NCBI GenBank assembly: GCA_030749225.1
Contig: JASMKO010000025.1
Span: 1 to 64,000, forward strand
DNA from: Verrucomicrobiota bacterium
GTDB taxonomy: Bacteria > Verrucomicrobiota > Verrucomicrobiia > Limisphaerales > UBA1096
Length of the DNA stretch: 64,000 nt
Reading direction: 5' to 3'
Shown: piece after piece, positions 9,016 through 18,935 of the stretch
Layout: every line of letters begins with the position of its first letter
Position numbering within the stretch: the stretch's first letter is position 1
Made by a program: the position numbers and the translations under genes
Notes under the pieces: generated by a model
Database searches by the model: none
Seen by the model: only the letters and a program-made list of their open reading frames with translations
What the model was told of the DNA's origin: nothing

Positions 9016-10377
9016 TTACTTTGCTGATTTTTGCCAGGGCGTCTTGCCGGCGCGCTGGTAGTGGAGGCGCAGAGCGGTGGCCAACTCGTTGAATTTCTTA
9101 CGGTTGGACTTGGCCAAGTCGTTTTGCTCAAGCGGGTCATCTTCAAGATTGTACAACTCGTAAGGGTCGAAAGGCGTGTTGTGGATCAGTTTCCAATCTC
9201 CGCGGCGAAACGCATGATAATCCTGTCCGTTGTACTTCAAGCCGCCTTCGCGCCGGACAAAGATGAGATCGCGCTCGAAAGTCTGGAGCTTGCCTAGCAT
9301 TGTTGGGAGGATGCTTTTACCCTCGACATAGCTGGGTACCTTTGCGCCCGCTACTTCACAGGCGGTGGTGTATAAATCCATCGTAATTCCCACGAGGTTG
9401 CTGCGCGTTCCAGCCTTGATTTTGGCGGGCCATACGGCGCAGGTCGAAACCTTTAGGCCACCCTCATACATGTCCTGTTTTCCACCGCGGTGGTTGCCGT
9501 TGGTGCCGCCGACGTTGACCTGTCCACCGTTGTCGCTGGTGAAAATAGTCAGTGTGTTTTCGTACTGGCCATTCTTTTTCATGGCATCGATCACTTGGCC
9601 GATGCCGTCGTCCATGTGCTCAATCAGCGCGACCAGCTTGGCTCGCTGATCGCTGATGCCAATCTCGCGAGACTTCACTTTTTTCAACCAATCCTGAGGC
9701 GGCTGGATGGGCGTGTGGGGCGCGTTGTAGGCGAGATACATGAAAAACGGCTCTTCCTTCCCCTTGCGGCTATTTACGTAATCGATACCCCACTCTGTGA
9801 TGAGATCAGTGGCATGGCCGGGTGGGTCGATCTCCTGACGGTTTTCGCGGAAGTAATTGATGCCATGACGGCGATGCTTATAGTAGTCATCGATCATGTC
9901 GCAGAGGAAACCCTTGAAATAATCGAAGCCGCGCCCATTCGGAGTATTGGGTTCCTCAAGTCCGAGGTGCCACTTGCCGATGATCGATGTGTGATAGCCG
10001 ACTCCTTTCAATACATTCGGCAACAGGGTGACGTTCTGCGACAGCCAGCCCCAGTTGTTCTCCGGATGAGTACGAATTACGCCTGGAACGCCGGCTATGT
10101 CGGGGTATGTTCCACTCAACAGCGCGGCGCGTGTGGGGGAACAGACCGGACAGTTGGCATAGAACGAATCGAACCGCATCCCGTCTGACATCAACTCATC
10201 CAGATGCGGTGTTTTCAAATCTTTGGCCCCGTAACACGACAAATCACCGTAGCCGAGATCATCGACGAGAATGATCACGATGTTCGGCTTTTCAGCCGCC
10301 CACGGGGCCACCGGCTCGGTCAGGGCAAGACATGCCAGGGAAAAAAAAGCAGAGCGAAAAAAAGTGTATAGGTTCAC
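9016..10377 (-). CDS. Sulfatase, probable GTG start
   Basis: KPNIVIILVDDLGYGDLSCYG, CSPTRAALLSG; the track ORF extends to 10539 but that extension translates the SRP RNA; GTG at 10377 begins VNLYTFFRSAFFSLACLALTEPVAPWA. Confidence 0.85.
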   Translation of the reverse strand: MNLYTFFRSAFFSLACLALTEPVAPWAAEKPNIVIILVDDLGYGDLSCYGAKDLKTPHLDELMSDGMRFDSFYANCPVCSPTRAALLSGTYPDIAGVPGVIRTHPENNWGWLSQNVTLLPNVLKGVGYHTSIIGKWHLGLEEPNTPNGRGFDYFKGFLCDMIDDYYKHRRHGINYFRENRQEIDPPGHATDLITEWGIDYVNSRKGKEEPFFMYLAYNAPHTPIQPPQDWLKKVKSREIGISDQRAKLVALIEHMDDGIGQVIDAMKKNGQYENTLTIFTSDNGGQVNVGGTNGNHRGGKQDMYEGGLKVSTCAVWPAKIKAGTRSNLVGITMDLYTTACEVAGAKVPSYVEGKSILPTMLGKLQTFERDLIFVRREGGLKYNGQDYHAFRRGDWKLIHNTPFDPYELYNLEDDPLEQNDLAKSNRKKFNELATALRLHYQRAGKTPWQKSAK

Positions 10378-10424
10378 GGGGGCAAACCGTAACAACGGCG
10401 CTTGGCCGGGAGCAAGCTTGAGGG

Positions 10425-10530
10425 AACAGTGAAGTGCGAGGATGCCAGGGTGACCACGGCAAATACGAAGCAAACTACCGTTGCTGCCTTCCGGCCCTGG
10501 CGGGGTTCGTAAGTCCGCACTCCGTGGGCC
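10425..10530 (-). ncRNA. ffs: Signal recognition particle RNA (small 4.5S type), ends approximate
   Basis: Minus strand contains GCCAGGGCCGGAAGGCAGCAACGGTAG, the conserved SRP domain IV apical region, flanked by complementary arms (GAGTGCGG / CCTCGCACTTC). Confidence 0.88.
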
Positions 10531-10656
10531 CTGACGCACGCAACCTATCGTCAGGCCAGGTGGGACTCAAGGCTATTGACTGCACTTGGCCGTGCGGATG
10601 CGGATTGGGGTTGGACGACACAAGTCGGCTTGGCTATCATCCGCCGGTCACATTTC

Positions 10657-11592
10657 ATGAACTGCAATATCATCCCATTCATCACAGCCTGGCTATTTAC
10701 CGGATGCGCCTTATCCCCCCCAAGTGTATCTATTCACCAAGCAGCATGGAAAGGGGATACCAAGTCAATTGGTCAGCATCGCGTCGCCGGAACAGATATT
10801 AATCTGAGGAACAACTGGAACGCCACCCCGCTCCATTACGCCACCCGCGCCGGCCAGGCATCAGCGGCGGAACAACTCATCGCTGGCAGAGCGAAGATTG
10901 ATGCGAAAAATAACGAAGGGATCACCCCGCTCCATTATTCGGCCTCGGGAGGACATCAGGCTATTGTCGCGCTTCTCCTTGCCAACGGCGCGAAGGTGAA
11001 CGAGCCTGACGCCGAGGGCCTGACGCCGCTGCACCGCGCCGCCCGGAACGGCCACCAAGAAACGATTGATCTGCTCGTCGCCAAAGGCGCAGAAGTGAAC
11101 GCTAAAAACGCCGCCGGACTGACCCCGTTGGAGTTGGCGGACGGTACGGTCGCCGCCCTACTGCGCCAACACGGTGGACAAACTTCCGTCAAACTCGGCG
11201 CCCTTTCAGATGACGCAGCCAACGGCAACATCGAGGCCGTCAAGCAGCACCTGGCCGCAGGCGCAAATATCAACGGAAAGGACGATCTCGGCCGGACTCC
11301 GCTGTACCGGGCGGCATACAACGGCCACGGAGAAATCACAGGACTGCTCCTCGCCGGAGGCGCAGATGCCGATGTCCGGGATGCAAATGGATGGACCCCC
11401 ATGCACGGCGCCGCCTACAAGGGGCACGCTGAAATTGTCGCCGCACTCATCTCTGCCAAGGCGGATGTCAACGCCCAGGACACCGATGGAGATACACCGT
11501 TCGACTGGGCCAAGGGCAAGCCCGAAATCGCCGCCCTTCTCAGCAAGCACGGGGCCAAGCCCGGGACCGAACTAAAGGTTGCACCCAAATGA
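10657..11592 (+). CDS. Ankyrin-repeat lipoprotein
   Basis: Lipobox-like LFTGCAL; repeated G.TPLHYA.. ankyrin units. Confidence 0.88.
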   Translation: MNCNIIPFITAWLFTGCALSPPSVSIHQAAWKGDTKSIGQHRVAGTDINLRNNWNATPLHYATRAGQASAAEQLIAGRAKIDAKNNEGITPLHYSASGGHQAIVALLLANGAKVNEPDAEGLTPLHRAARNGHQETIDLLVAKGAEVNAKNAAGLTPLELADGTVAALLRQHGGQTSVKLGALSDDAANGNIEAVKQHLAAGANINGKDDLGRTPLYRAAYNGHGEITGLLLAGGADADVRDANGWTPMHGAAYKGHAEIVAALISAKADVNAQDTDGDTPFDWAKGKPEIAALLSKHGAKPGTELKVAPK

Positions 11593-11674
11593 CACCGCAA
11601 ATCATTCCTCCTCCGTTTTACCGCAAAATTCGCTTGAATGATTTCATAAAAACCCATCACCCGGCCAACTCTTA

Positions 11675-13546
11675 ATGACCCGATATAAGATGAATACGGC
11701 TCGTCCGGCTGTTCCTTTGGTTTGTTTGCTGTTTATCGCGCTTGGCCAAGTGCTTGGCCAGGATCGCAAACCCATTGGAACTCGAGTCACGCACGGCCCA
11801 ATGCTGGGCCGCCCAGGCCATGACGCAATGAGCCTCTGGATGCGAACCCGTCGCCCAGGCCAGGTGGTCGTGTTCTACGGGACAAACAAGGCCAGGCTCG
11901 ACCGTTCGGCGACACTTCAAACAACCTCAATCGAGCGCGACAACACCGGCATCCTCGAACTGAACGGACTCAAGGCGAACACGCGATACTACTATCGCAT
12001 CGAGGATCACCAGTTAAACGGATCTTTCCGGACCTTGCCCCATGCGGATCGATTCCGTCACCCCGACACCAATCCGAAGGGGCTGTTCAACTTCAAGTTT
12101 GAATTTGCCTGTGGCAATAACCAGCGGGGCGGAGGGGATAGTGCCGGCCCCACCCTGCCGGTGTACGACACCCTCAACGTCGAGGTACGGGATGAGATTC
12201 ATTTTGGCATCCTCAACGGCGACTGGCTGTACGAGCAGCGCCGCGATTACACGCCTAAGAGTTGGCTGCATCAGGTCGGCCTCGACTCGATGAAAAACAC
12301 GCCTCGCATCGTGCAGAAAGCGCCGTCTATTGTCGGCGTTTGGGAGAACTACAAGGTATACCTCGAGCGCGGCCACAACCTCAGCGAATGGCATCGGCAC
12401 GTGCCATCGTTCTACACCGCTGACGACCACGAGATGATCAATGACATTTATGGCACAGGCGAAACGGGCTATGTAAACCGCCGCGCGGTCTTCCGCGACA
12501 TCGGCATACGTGCCTGGTTCGATTACCTCGCGTGGTCCAACCCCGTCGAGCACAGCACCAAGGCATGGTTCGGCACCGGCCAATTCAAGAAAAGCAGCGA
12601 CATCCTGGAAGATCCCAACGCCAATTTCACCAAGCTCAATTACAAGGAACTCGCCAATCTACACGTGCACTGGGGCACGCCCACCGCCGGTGTGCCGGAC
12701 GCCAAACTCGACGCCGAACCCGGCAATCCGAACGCCGCAGTTTACGAGATCGCCGAGGTGATTAGCGCCACCAAAGTCCGCATTAACCCGCCCGCGAAAG
12801 CCAACGGCAGCGCGACCTATTCAATCGGTCGCCGTTGCTACGGCAAGTTTACCGTGTCGAACTGCGATTTCTTTCTGATCGACACACGGTCACATCGCAG
12901 CCTGCACAACGTCGACAACCCCGGCAACCCCAAGGCCACCATGCTGGGCAAACAGCAACTCGCCTGGCTCAAGAACGGTATCAAAAACAGCGAGGCTGAT
13001 TTTATTTTTGTCGTGTCATCGGTTAATTTCATGGTTCCACATGTCGGCAGCGGCGGCGGAGATGACAAACAGGCCACCATAAAGAAGGATGATGCATGGA
13101 CCGTCTTCCTCAAGGAACGCGAGGAACTCATCGAATTATGGGACAGCCTCGACAAGGGCGTGTTCGTGCTGACTGGAGACCTTCACAACAGCTTCGCCAT
13201 CAAGATCACAGATAATGTGTATGAGTTCGCAAGTGGCCCGCACAACTCTATCAACCATACCCCGATGAAGGACGAAGGCGGTCGTCCATCCAACGGCCGA
13301 TTCAAGTACGGCCCGCGCGCCTGCGACATCCGCTGGAGCAGCTATGCCATGGCGGACATACCGCGCGCGAACCGCACCTTCCCCCACTACTGCGTGGTGC
13401 AGGTCAACAATGTCTTCAACAACCCGGTCGAGCGAAACGGCGAACGCTGGTTCGCCTTCCCCCATCCCCAAGTCATTTTTCAATTCCACGACGCCTACAC
13501 CGGAGCACTCCGCTACTCCGAGACCTTCGTTCTCGGATTGAATTGA
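11675..13546 (+). CDS. PhoD-like alkaline phosphatase/phosphodiesterase family protein
   Basis: GPMLGRPGHDAMSLWMRT, FACGNNQ, FYTADDHEMINDIYGTG, VLTGDLHNSFA. Confidence 0.8.
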   Translation: MTRYKMNTARPAVPLVCLLFIALGQVLGQDRKPIGTRVTHGPMLGRPGHDAMSLWMRTRRPGQVVVFYGTNKARLDRSATLQTTSIERDNTGILELNGLKANTRYYYRIEDHQLNGSFRTLPHADRFRHPDTNPKGLFNFKFEFACGNNQRGGGDSAGPTLPVYDTLNVEVRDEIHFGILNGDWLYEQRRDYTPKSWLHQVGLDSMKNTPRIVQKAPSIVGVWENYKVYLERGHNLSEWHRHVPSFYTADDHEMINDIYGTGETGYVNRRAVFRDIGIRAWFDYLAWSNPVEHSTKAWFGTGQFKKSSDILEDPNANFTKLNYKELANLHVHWGTPTAGVPDAKLDAEPGNPNAAVYEIAEVISATKVRINPPAKANGSATYSIGRRCYGKFTVSNCDFFLIDTRSHRSLHNVDNPGNPKATMLGKQQLAWLKNGIKNSEADFIFVVSSVNFMVPHVGSGGGDDKQATIKKDDAWTVFLKEREELIELWDSLDKGVFVLTGDLHNSFAIKITDNVYEFASGPHNSINHTPMKDEGGRPSNGRFKYGPRACDIRWSSYAMADIPRANRTFPHYCVVQVNNVFNNPVERNGERWFAFPHPQVIFQFHDAYTGALRYSETFVLGLN

Positions 13547-13549
13547 CTG

Positions 13550-13563
13550 CGCTTGGCCAAGCG
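13550..13563. repeat. Exact CGCTTGGCCAAGCG palindrome
   Basis: Between the PhoD-like stop and the small ORF. Confidence 0.98.
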
Positions 13564-13834
13564 CGAATCATTCCGCGCCGTGAAACCAGCCGAGCAATCA
13601 CCCGCCAAGCGCAGCCGACTTGGGTTGGTTTTGTTTCTGCTGTTTGCCCTCGCGATGTTCATGGGGCCGGGGCCGGGGCTGCACCTTGTCAACCCGAATC
13701 CCACTTCCTCCAGTGAGGCGCTCCTCTTTCTTGATTTGCCAGTAATCTATGCCTGGGGGTTGTTCTGGTACGGTGTTCAGGCTGCCGTTGTGATCACGGC
13801 AAGTGTCACAATCTGGAAATCGAACGAAGAGTGA
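13553..13834 (+). CDS. Small membrane protein preceding an SSS transporter
   Basis: Two hydrophobic segments, overlaps the SSS start; exact start uncertain (TTG at 13553 lies inside the palindrome; later starts possible). Confidence 0.55.
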   Translation: MAKRESFRAVKPAEQSPAKRSRLGLVLFLLFALAMFMGPGPGLHLVNPNPTSSSEALLFLDLPVIYAWGLFWYGVQAAVVITASVTIWKSNEE

Positions 13835-15510
13835 TGCCTGATCCCGTGACTCCAGAGCTTGGCTGGCTTCCGCACCTTTGCCTTGCGGGTTATCTCTTTT
13901 TTCTGTTTGGAATTGGTCTCTGGGGTTTCCGCAAACGCCAGGCCAGCGAGGAGGACTACTATCTCGCCGGACGCGGACAGGGCTGGCTCGTCTCGTCGCT
14001 GACGATCATGGCCACGTTTTTCAGTTCGGCGGCGATGCTCGGCGCGCCGGGTATGGTATACAAGGAGGGGGTCGTGTTTGCGCTGTTCGCGCTGAACGTC
14101 CCACTTAGCGGCACCGCGATCTATCTGCTAGGCAACCGCATTCGCGAGCTGGGCCGTACGCATGGGCACATCACGCCGGCCGACCTGATCTGCAGTCACT
14201 ACGGCAGTCCGGTGGCCCTGCGATGCCTTGTGGCATTGATCGGTTTCCTGTACGCCTTGCCGTACGTAGTCATCCAAATTCAGGCAGGAGGCATCATTTC
14301 CAGTCGGCTCTTCGGCGGCGAACACGCATTCGAAATCGGGGCCTGCCTGCTGTCGCTGGTGACGATGCTCTACATCATGATAGGCGGCATGCGGAGTGTC
14401 GCGTGGACCGATGCACTGCAGGGCACGCTGCTGATGAGCGGGATGTTGCTGGCTGGCGCCGCCGCCGTGGCGGCACTGGGCGGGCCATCCGCTTTTTTCG
14501 CGAAAGTCGCGGAACTGCCGCGCACCTCGCTCTCCGTGCCTGGCACCACCGGCTCGTACACCCCAGAAAAACTGTTCACGCTCTGTATTTTCGGTGCGCT
14601 TGGTTCCATGATCCAGCCGGCGCAGTGGATGCGCTTTTACGCGGCCAAGTCAGCCAAAGCGCTCCGGCGCAGCGCGGTCATTTTCGCGCTTGGCCTGACA
14701 GCCTGTTTCCTGTTTGGCGTGATGCTGGTGGGTCTGGGCGGGCAGGTGCTCTATCCCGTGGCCAAACCAGGTGCTGGCGGGGCGTTTCATTATCACATGC
14801 AGGAGGGCACGAACACGGTTGCCATCAGCGAAGCTGACCTGACCAAGCGCTTGGCCAAAGGCTCCCAAGTCCTGCCCCACCCGGACGTCGGCGCTGGGCC
14901 CCGTGACTTCGATCAAATCATGCTCGTCGTACTCAAGCACCACCTGCCGGAACTGCTTGGCCCGGCGGGACTGCTACTGGCCACGCTGGTGATCATCGCG
15001 ATCATGGCCGCCGCGATGAGCACAGCCGACAGCAACCTGCACGCGATGAGCGCCGTGCTAACCCGCGACATTTATAGTGGCATCCTGCGGCCCGACGCCT
15101 CGGAGAAAAGCCGGTTGTGGGTCGGGCGCAGCGTGATCGCAGCGGCGACGCTTCTGGCACTGGGCATGATGTTCGTCAGCCGCAGCAGCCAGAGCTTCGA
15201 CCCGGTCGGGATGATCATGGAGATGAGTCTGCTGGCCATCGCCTTCTCGAGCCAACTCCTGCCGGTGACCTTCGACGTCCTGTTCCTACAGCGCGGCTCG
15301 CGGCGCGGGGCCATCGCGGGAATCATTGCCGGGTTGCTGGTGGTGCTGATGTTCAGCCCGCTGCTGGCGATCGTCACCGGGAGCGACTCGGCGGCGGTGG
15401 GCGTATTCGCCCGCCTCAAACAAATCGCCGACATTGGCTTCTGCGGCGTAGTGGTCAACGTGGCCGTGTTCGCCTCGCTCACTGTTCTTTGCAAACGGTC
15501 ACAAAATTGA
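13831..15510 (+). CDS. Sodium:solute symporter (SSS) family protein
   Basis: Multi-TM; EEDYYLAGRGQGWLVSSLTIMATFFSSAAMLGAPG; MAAAMSTADSNLHAMSAVLTRDIY. Confidence 0.88.
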   Translation: MMPDPVTPELGWLPHLCLAGYLFFLFGIGLWGFRKRQASEEDYYLAGRGQGWLVSSLTIMATFFSSAAMLGAPGMVYKEGVVFALFALNVPLSGTAIYLLGNRIRELGRTHGHITPADLICSHYGSPVALRCLVALIGFLYALPYVVIQIQAGGIISSRLFGGEHAFEIGACLLSLVTMLYIMIGGMRSVAWTDALQGTLLMSGMLLAGAAAVAALGGPSAFFAKVAELPRTSLSVPGTTGSYTPEKLFTLCIFGALGSMIQPAQWMRFYAAKSAKALRRSAVIFALGLTACFLFGVMLVGLGGQVLYPVAKPGAGGAFHYHMQEGTNTVAISEADLTKRLAKGSQVLPHPDVGAGPRDFDQIMLVVLKHHLPELLGPAGLLLATLVIIAIMAAAMSTADSNLHAMSAVLTRDIYSGILRPDASEKSRLWVGRSVIAAATLLALGMMFVSRSSQSFDPVGMIMEMSLLAIAFSSQLLPVTFDVLFLQRGSRRGAIAGIIAGLLVVLMFSPLLAIVTGSDSAAVGVFARLKQIADIGFCGVVVNVAVFASLTVLCKRSQN

Positions 15511-15534
15511 CCCTGCTATTGGCGAAACTGCGGA

Positions 15535-16476
15535 TTACTTTTTCAGCTTGGCCAATTGTTTCCGAAGACGTTTGGATTGTTTGTCGTTAAGGATTTGCCA
15601 AACAGCTAAACCATTACCGACCAGTTCCCACTCGTCAAATTCCCAGACGACTTTTTTGTCACCAGTGATCTCGAAAATTTGCGGGTTGCCCTCGCCGGCA
15701 TGGCAATTGCCGATGATGTAGTTGCCGTTCTTCAATTCCTGCAGCGCTGTCATCCAGCCAAGCTCAATTTCCGTCCCGGGCACTGTCCCCTTGATCTCCC
15801 AAACCACCTTTTTGTCAGGCGTCACTTCGACGACACTTTTGCCACTTCCAGATGCGATCAATGTGTTGCCGTTCTTCAGACGGATCGCACCATAGCAACG
15901 GGTCTTGATGAGGTATTCCCAAACAATCTCGCCCTTGCGATTGTACTCCGTGACGACGCCCGGATTCTCCGAGGTGACAAGGTAATTGCCCTCCGGCGTG
16001 AAGCGCACCCAGCGCGTGTGTTGGCGGCCGTCCTTTTTCATCGGGATCTCGTGGACAATACTGCCTTTTTTATCCACCTCGATGATGCGCCCCACTCCGC
16101 TCTCGACGATCGAGGTGTTTCCGTTCTTCAATCGGGCGAAGGCGTGCACGTCCACCTTCTTGCCTTCGTTGCCGTTCATCGTGGCGGAGTCGTAGGTCCA
16201 GACGATTTTTTTGCCGAGTGTCATCTCGGTGAGTTTTGTCCAACTGTCGTGGTAGAGGATGTTGCCGTTGGGCAGAAGGTGCACGTCGTGGTGGCCGGCG
16301 TGGCCCCGTTGCGGCCCGGCGGTCTTGTATGACCACAGCACATCGCCGTCGCGATCGGTGATGGCAATGATGTTTTTGCCGTACGACGCACTGACCAAAA
16401 CAAAACGCTCGGCCTTGACCGCGGCTGTGGTGAACAACAGTGAGAGGATGAGTGAGTAACGCATCTTGGATTTCAC
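15535..16476 (-). CDS. Beta-propeller/PQQ-like repeat protein, secreted
   Basis: Repeated GNxxxx...KVVWE units (LLPNGNILYHDSW, LKNGNTLIASG, LKNGNYIIGNC). Confidence 0.7.
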   Translation of the reverse strand: MKSKMRYSLILSLLFTTAAVKAERFVLVSASYGKNIIAITDRDGDVLWSYKTAGPQRGHAGHHDVHLLPNGNILYHDSWTKLTEMTLGKKIVWTYDSATMNGNEGKKVDVHAFARLKNGNTSIVESGVGRIIEVDKKGSIVHEIPMKKDGRQHTRWVRFTPEGNYLVTSENPGVVTEYNRKGEIVWEYLIKTRCYGAIRLKNGNTLIASGSGKSVVEVTPDKKVVWEIKGTVPGTEIELGWMTALQELKNGNYIIGNCHAGEGNPQIFEITGDKKVVWEFDEWELVGNGLAVWQILNDKQSKRLRKQLAKLKK

Positions 16477-16490
16477 TCCGGGAAGCTAGC

Positions 16491-16504
16491 CGCTTGGCCA
16501 AGCG
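16491..16504. repeat. Exact CGCTTGGCCAAGCG palindrome
   Basis: In spacer between the lptD stop and the next gene start. Confidence 0.98.
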
Positions 16505-16522
16505 GCGTCGAGCGTGGGTTGA

Positions 16523-18811
16523 TTAGCGGAAGAGACGGGTTTCGAGGCGGTTGCTGTCGTCACCGATGTCGACGCTGGGCATGGCCTTAAGCGAGAAGAC
16601 CAAATTCACGCTGAAGTCGTTTTTGCCAGAGCGGTGATCGCGCAGGCGGAACCGCAGCGCCGCCGTCGCGCTGGAGAAGTCGCGGTAAACGCTATAGCTC
16701 TGTTCCTCCATCGTTCCGTCACTAGCCTCGAACTGGTGAATCATCCGGAAGCCCCACTCCTCGTTCAGTCGATAGTAGACGCGGCTGAACAGTAGGTCGT
16801 TGCCCCAGCGCCAGTCGGCGTCGATCTGCTGCCGGAAAAAGGGGTCGTACGGGAATCGCTCGCGCAGTTCGCCCGGCGACAGGTCGCGGAGGTACCGGTG
16901 GCCAAGCGTCCAACTCCAACGGTCGCTGGGGAGCAGCGAGAGGGTGTGGTTAGCCTCGTTGAGCCGGCTGTCGTTGGGATCGAACCGCGCCTCGGAGCCA
17001 AGCAGCAGCCACAAGCTTGGCTTAAGTTCCAGATCGGAGTAAACGTCGCTGAAGTGCACCTCACCCGCGTTCCTTTCCAGTCGCCAGTCGGTAAACAGTT
17101 CCCAGTTAAGCAGGTCGTCCACCTGGCCGTTACGCTTGGTTTGCAGGCGGTTCCGTACGCCCAGGCGGATGATGTGGCGCGAGTCGATGCTGTCAGTCGA
17201 GTTGTAGTCGGGAAAGTCGATTGGCCGCAGGCGTAACGTCTGCAGTTCACGGTCGAACTGCGGCAGTTCCCACGGGCGCTTGTTCGGTTCCGGCACGTAA
17301 ACGTAGTTGACCAACGGCTGCACGATGTGCCGCAGGCCGTCGACATCAAACAGGCGGCTTGAGGCATTGGCCCACGTGCTCGACGCCTTGAACGACACCT
17401 CGACTCCGGTGTTGAACACGGCGCGGTCCATCCCACCCGCTTGGCCAAGCGCGGGGTCGCCGCCGGACGTCGCGCCGTAATGCGTCAGCCGAACACCAGC
17501 GTGCGGCGTAACGTTGAGCCAACCAAGCCAAGTGCGCGGCAGGAGCAGTTGCTGGTGGGTGTCGGCGCGAAACGCCTCGTACTCGTACAGGTCAAGGTCG
17601 GTCGCGGCCGGGCGAAACCGGAAATGGCCGACCGAGATTTCGCTCTCGTAAAAGAGCGGCGACGCGCCGAGCCGCTGGCGGAGGCCGGTCACGCGGATCT
17701 CCGGCAGCCGCTCGATGGCCTGGTAAAAGTCATCGATCCGTGGCTGGGCCAGCAGGCTGACGCTGAAGTTGCGCCAATGCTTCGCGATCTCGACGTGCGA
17801 CGACGGCTGAGGGTTACGGCGGAAGTCGCCCTCGAAAAAGTCGCGGTTCACGAACGCGTCGCTCTGCTGCTGCAACAGCAGCTTGGCCGTAAAGTCGGGC
17901 CGGATGTCGACGGTGTGATACAGGCTCAGCCGATGCCGGCTGTTGCGGTCGGTGAAGTCGCCAGCCCGGGAGCGGCGGCCCGATCCGGCGGAGGGATCGC
18001 GATCATCAAGCAGGTAGATCGACGTCTCACCACTGCCGGTTTGGCCAAGGTCGTAGCGCGTATTCAGCCCGGTGGCCCAGCCCCGTCGCGTGCGGTAGTC
18101 GAGGTGCGCCTCGCCGCCCAGCCGGTCGCTCAGGCGCCAGTCGTACGCCCCCTCAAAGAACAGTCCGTAGCGACTTCGGTAGCCCGGAGTGAGACTCCAT
18201 TGGCTAGGTGGCTGGTCGAGCCGGCGGCGGTAGTACGGGAAATAAAACAGCGGCACCTTCCCGGCGTAGAGCGTTGCACCTCGCGCCTCGATGTATTTTC
18301 CAGGAACGAGGCTCAAGTGGCGGGTGCGGAGGCGTAGCACCGGATCGGCGTGATCGTCGGTAGTCAGCCAAGCGTCATCGGTCGAGTATCGGCCAGTTAT
18401 CGCGTCGCCTCGAATTTTCGTACCCTCCACAAAAAACGGCGCTTGACCTGCACGAAAATGGTCGGTCTGTATCGCGCGGGTCTGGAAATTGTAAACTAGG
18501 CGCTCGGCGGTGAAGACGCGATCCCGGTTTTGCAGCGTGACATTGCCTTCGGCAAAAATCTCTCCGGTGGACTGGTCTAGTCGCCCCTGATCGGCAATGA
18601 CGAAGGCTCGCTCGCCCTGATCCTCGAACGTAATGCGAAAACGGTCATTCAGGATCACCCGCCCGTCGTCGAGGTTGTAGTCGAACTCGCCCGGCTCAAG
18701 CGACTCTATCTCCCACAACGGCCCGGTCGGCGATGCCGACTCGGCCGCCCGGCCGTCGCTTGGCCAAGCGACGAACAGCGGGAAAACAAAACCAGCCCAA
18801 CGGAGATGCAT
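16523..18811 (-). CDS. lptD: LPS-assembly protein LptD/OstA family
   Basis: OstA-like N-terminal (DDGRVILNDRFRITFED...AEGNVTLQNRDRVFTAERLVYNFQTR), LptD-type barrel (PLFYFPYYRRRL...GYRSRYG). Confidence 0.8.
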   Translation of the reverse strand: MHLRWAGFVFPLFVAWPSDGRAAESASPTGPLWEIESLEPGEFDYNLDDGRVILNDRFRITFEDQGERAFVIADQGRLDQSTGEIFAEGNVTLQNRDRVFTAERLVYNFQTRAIQTDHFRAGQAPFFVEGTKIRGDAITGRYSTDDAWLTTDDHADPVLRLRTRHLSLVPGKYIEARGATLYAGKVPLFYFPYYRRRLDQPPSQWSLTPGYRSRYGLFFEGAYDWRLSDRLGGEAHLDYRTRRGWATGLNTRYDLGQTGSGETSIYLLDDRDPSAGSGRRSRAGDFTDRNSRHRLSLYHTVDIRPDFTAKLLLQQQSDAFVNRDFFEGDFRRNPQPSSHVEIAKHWRNFSVSLLAQPRIDDFYQAIERLPEIRVTGLRQRLGASPLFYESEISVGHFRFRPAATDLDLYEYEAFRADTHQQLLLPRTWLGWLNVTPHAGVRLTHYGATSGGDPALGQAGGMDRAVFNTGVEVSFKASSTWANASSRLFDVDGLRHIVQPLVNYVYVPEPNKRPWELPQFDRELQTLRLRPIDFPDYNSTDSIDSRHIIRLGVRNRLQTKRNGQVDDLLNWELFTDWRLERNAGEVHFSDVYSDLELKPSLWLLLGSEARFDPNDSRLNEANHTLSLLPSDRWSWTLGHRYLRDLSPGELRERFPYDPFFRQQIDADWRWGNDLLFSRVYYRLNEEWGFRMIHQFEASDGTMEEQSYSVYRDFSSATAALRFRLRDHRSGKNDFSVNLVFSLKAMPSVDIGDDSNRLETRLFR
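17438..17451. repeat. Exact CGCTTGGCCAAGCG palindrome
   Basis: In lptD, encodes ALGQA. Confidence 0.98.
18767..18780. repeat. Exact CGCTTGGCCAAGCG palindrome
   Basis: In lptD signal region, encodes AWPS. Confidence 0.98.
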
Positions 18812-18874
18812 CAACGGGCGTTGAGTTAAGCAGACGCCGGTGTTGGCTACAAGCCAAGCAGCTTGGCCGCAAGA

Positions 18875-18907
18875 CGAAAAAAGGCGGGGCAATTTATGCC
18901 CCGCCTT
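18875..18907 (-). terminator. Intrinsic terminator of groEL
   Basis: Perfect 10-bp stem AAGGCGGGGC-ATAAATT-GCCCCGCCTT followed by T-tract on the minus strand, just after the groEL stop. Confidence 0.88.
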
Positions 18908-18935
18908 GGTCTGCTGTTTTTTGGAACAACGTGAA

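Noticed and set aside
10378-10539. N-terminal extension of the 507-aa sulfatase ORF
   Set aside because: It translates the SRP RNA and lacks family similarity.
17441-18337. Long antisense ORF over lptD; similar ones at 18840-19961, 20932-21738, 24196-25401, 25825-26865, 34900-36012, 36442-37461 and 41473-42453
   Set aside because: Each overlaps a clear family member on the other strand; they arise from high GC codon bias and show no family resemblance.
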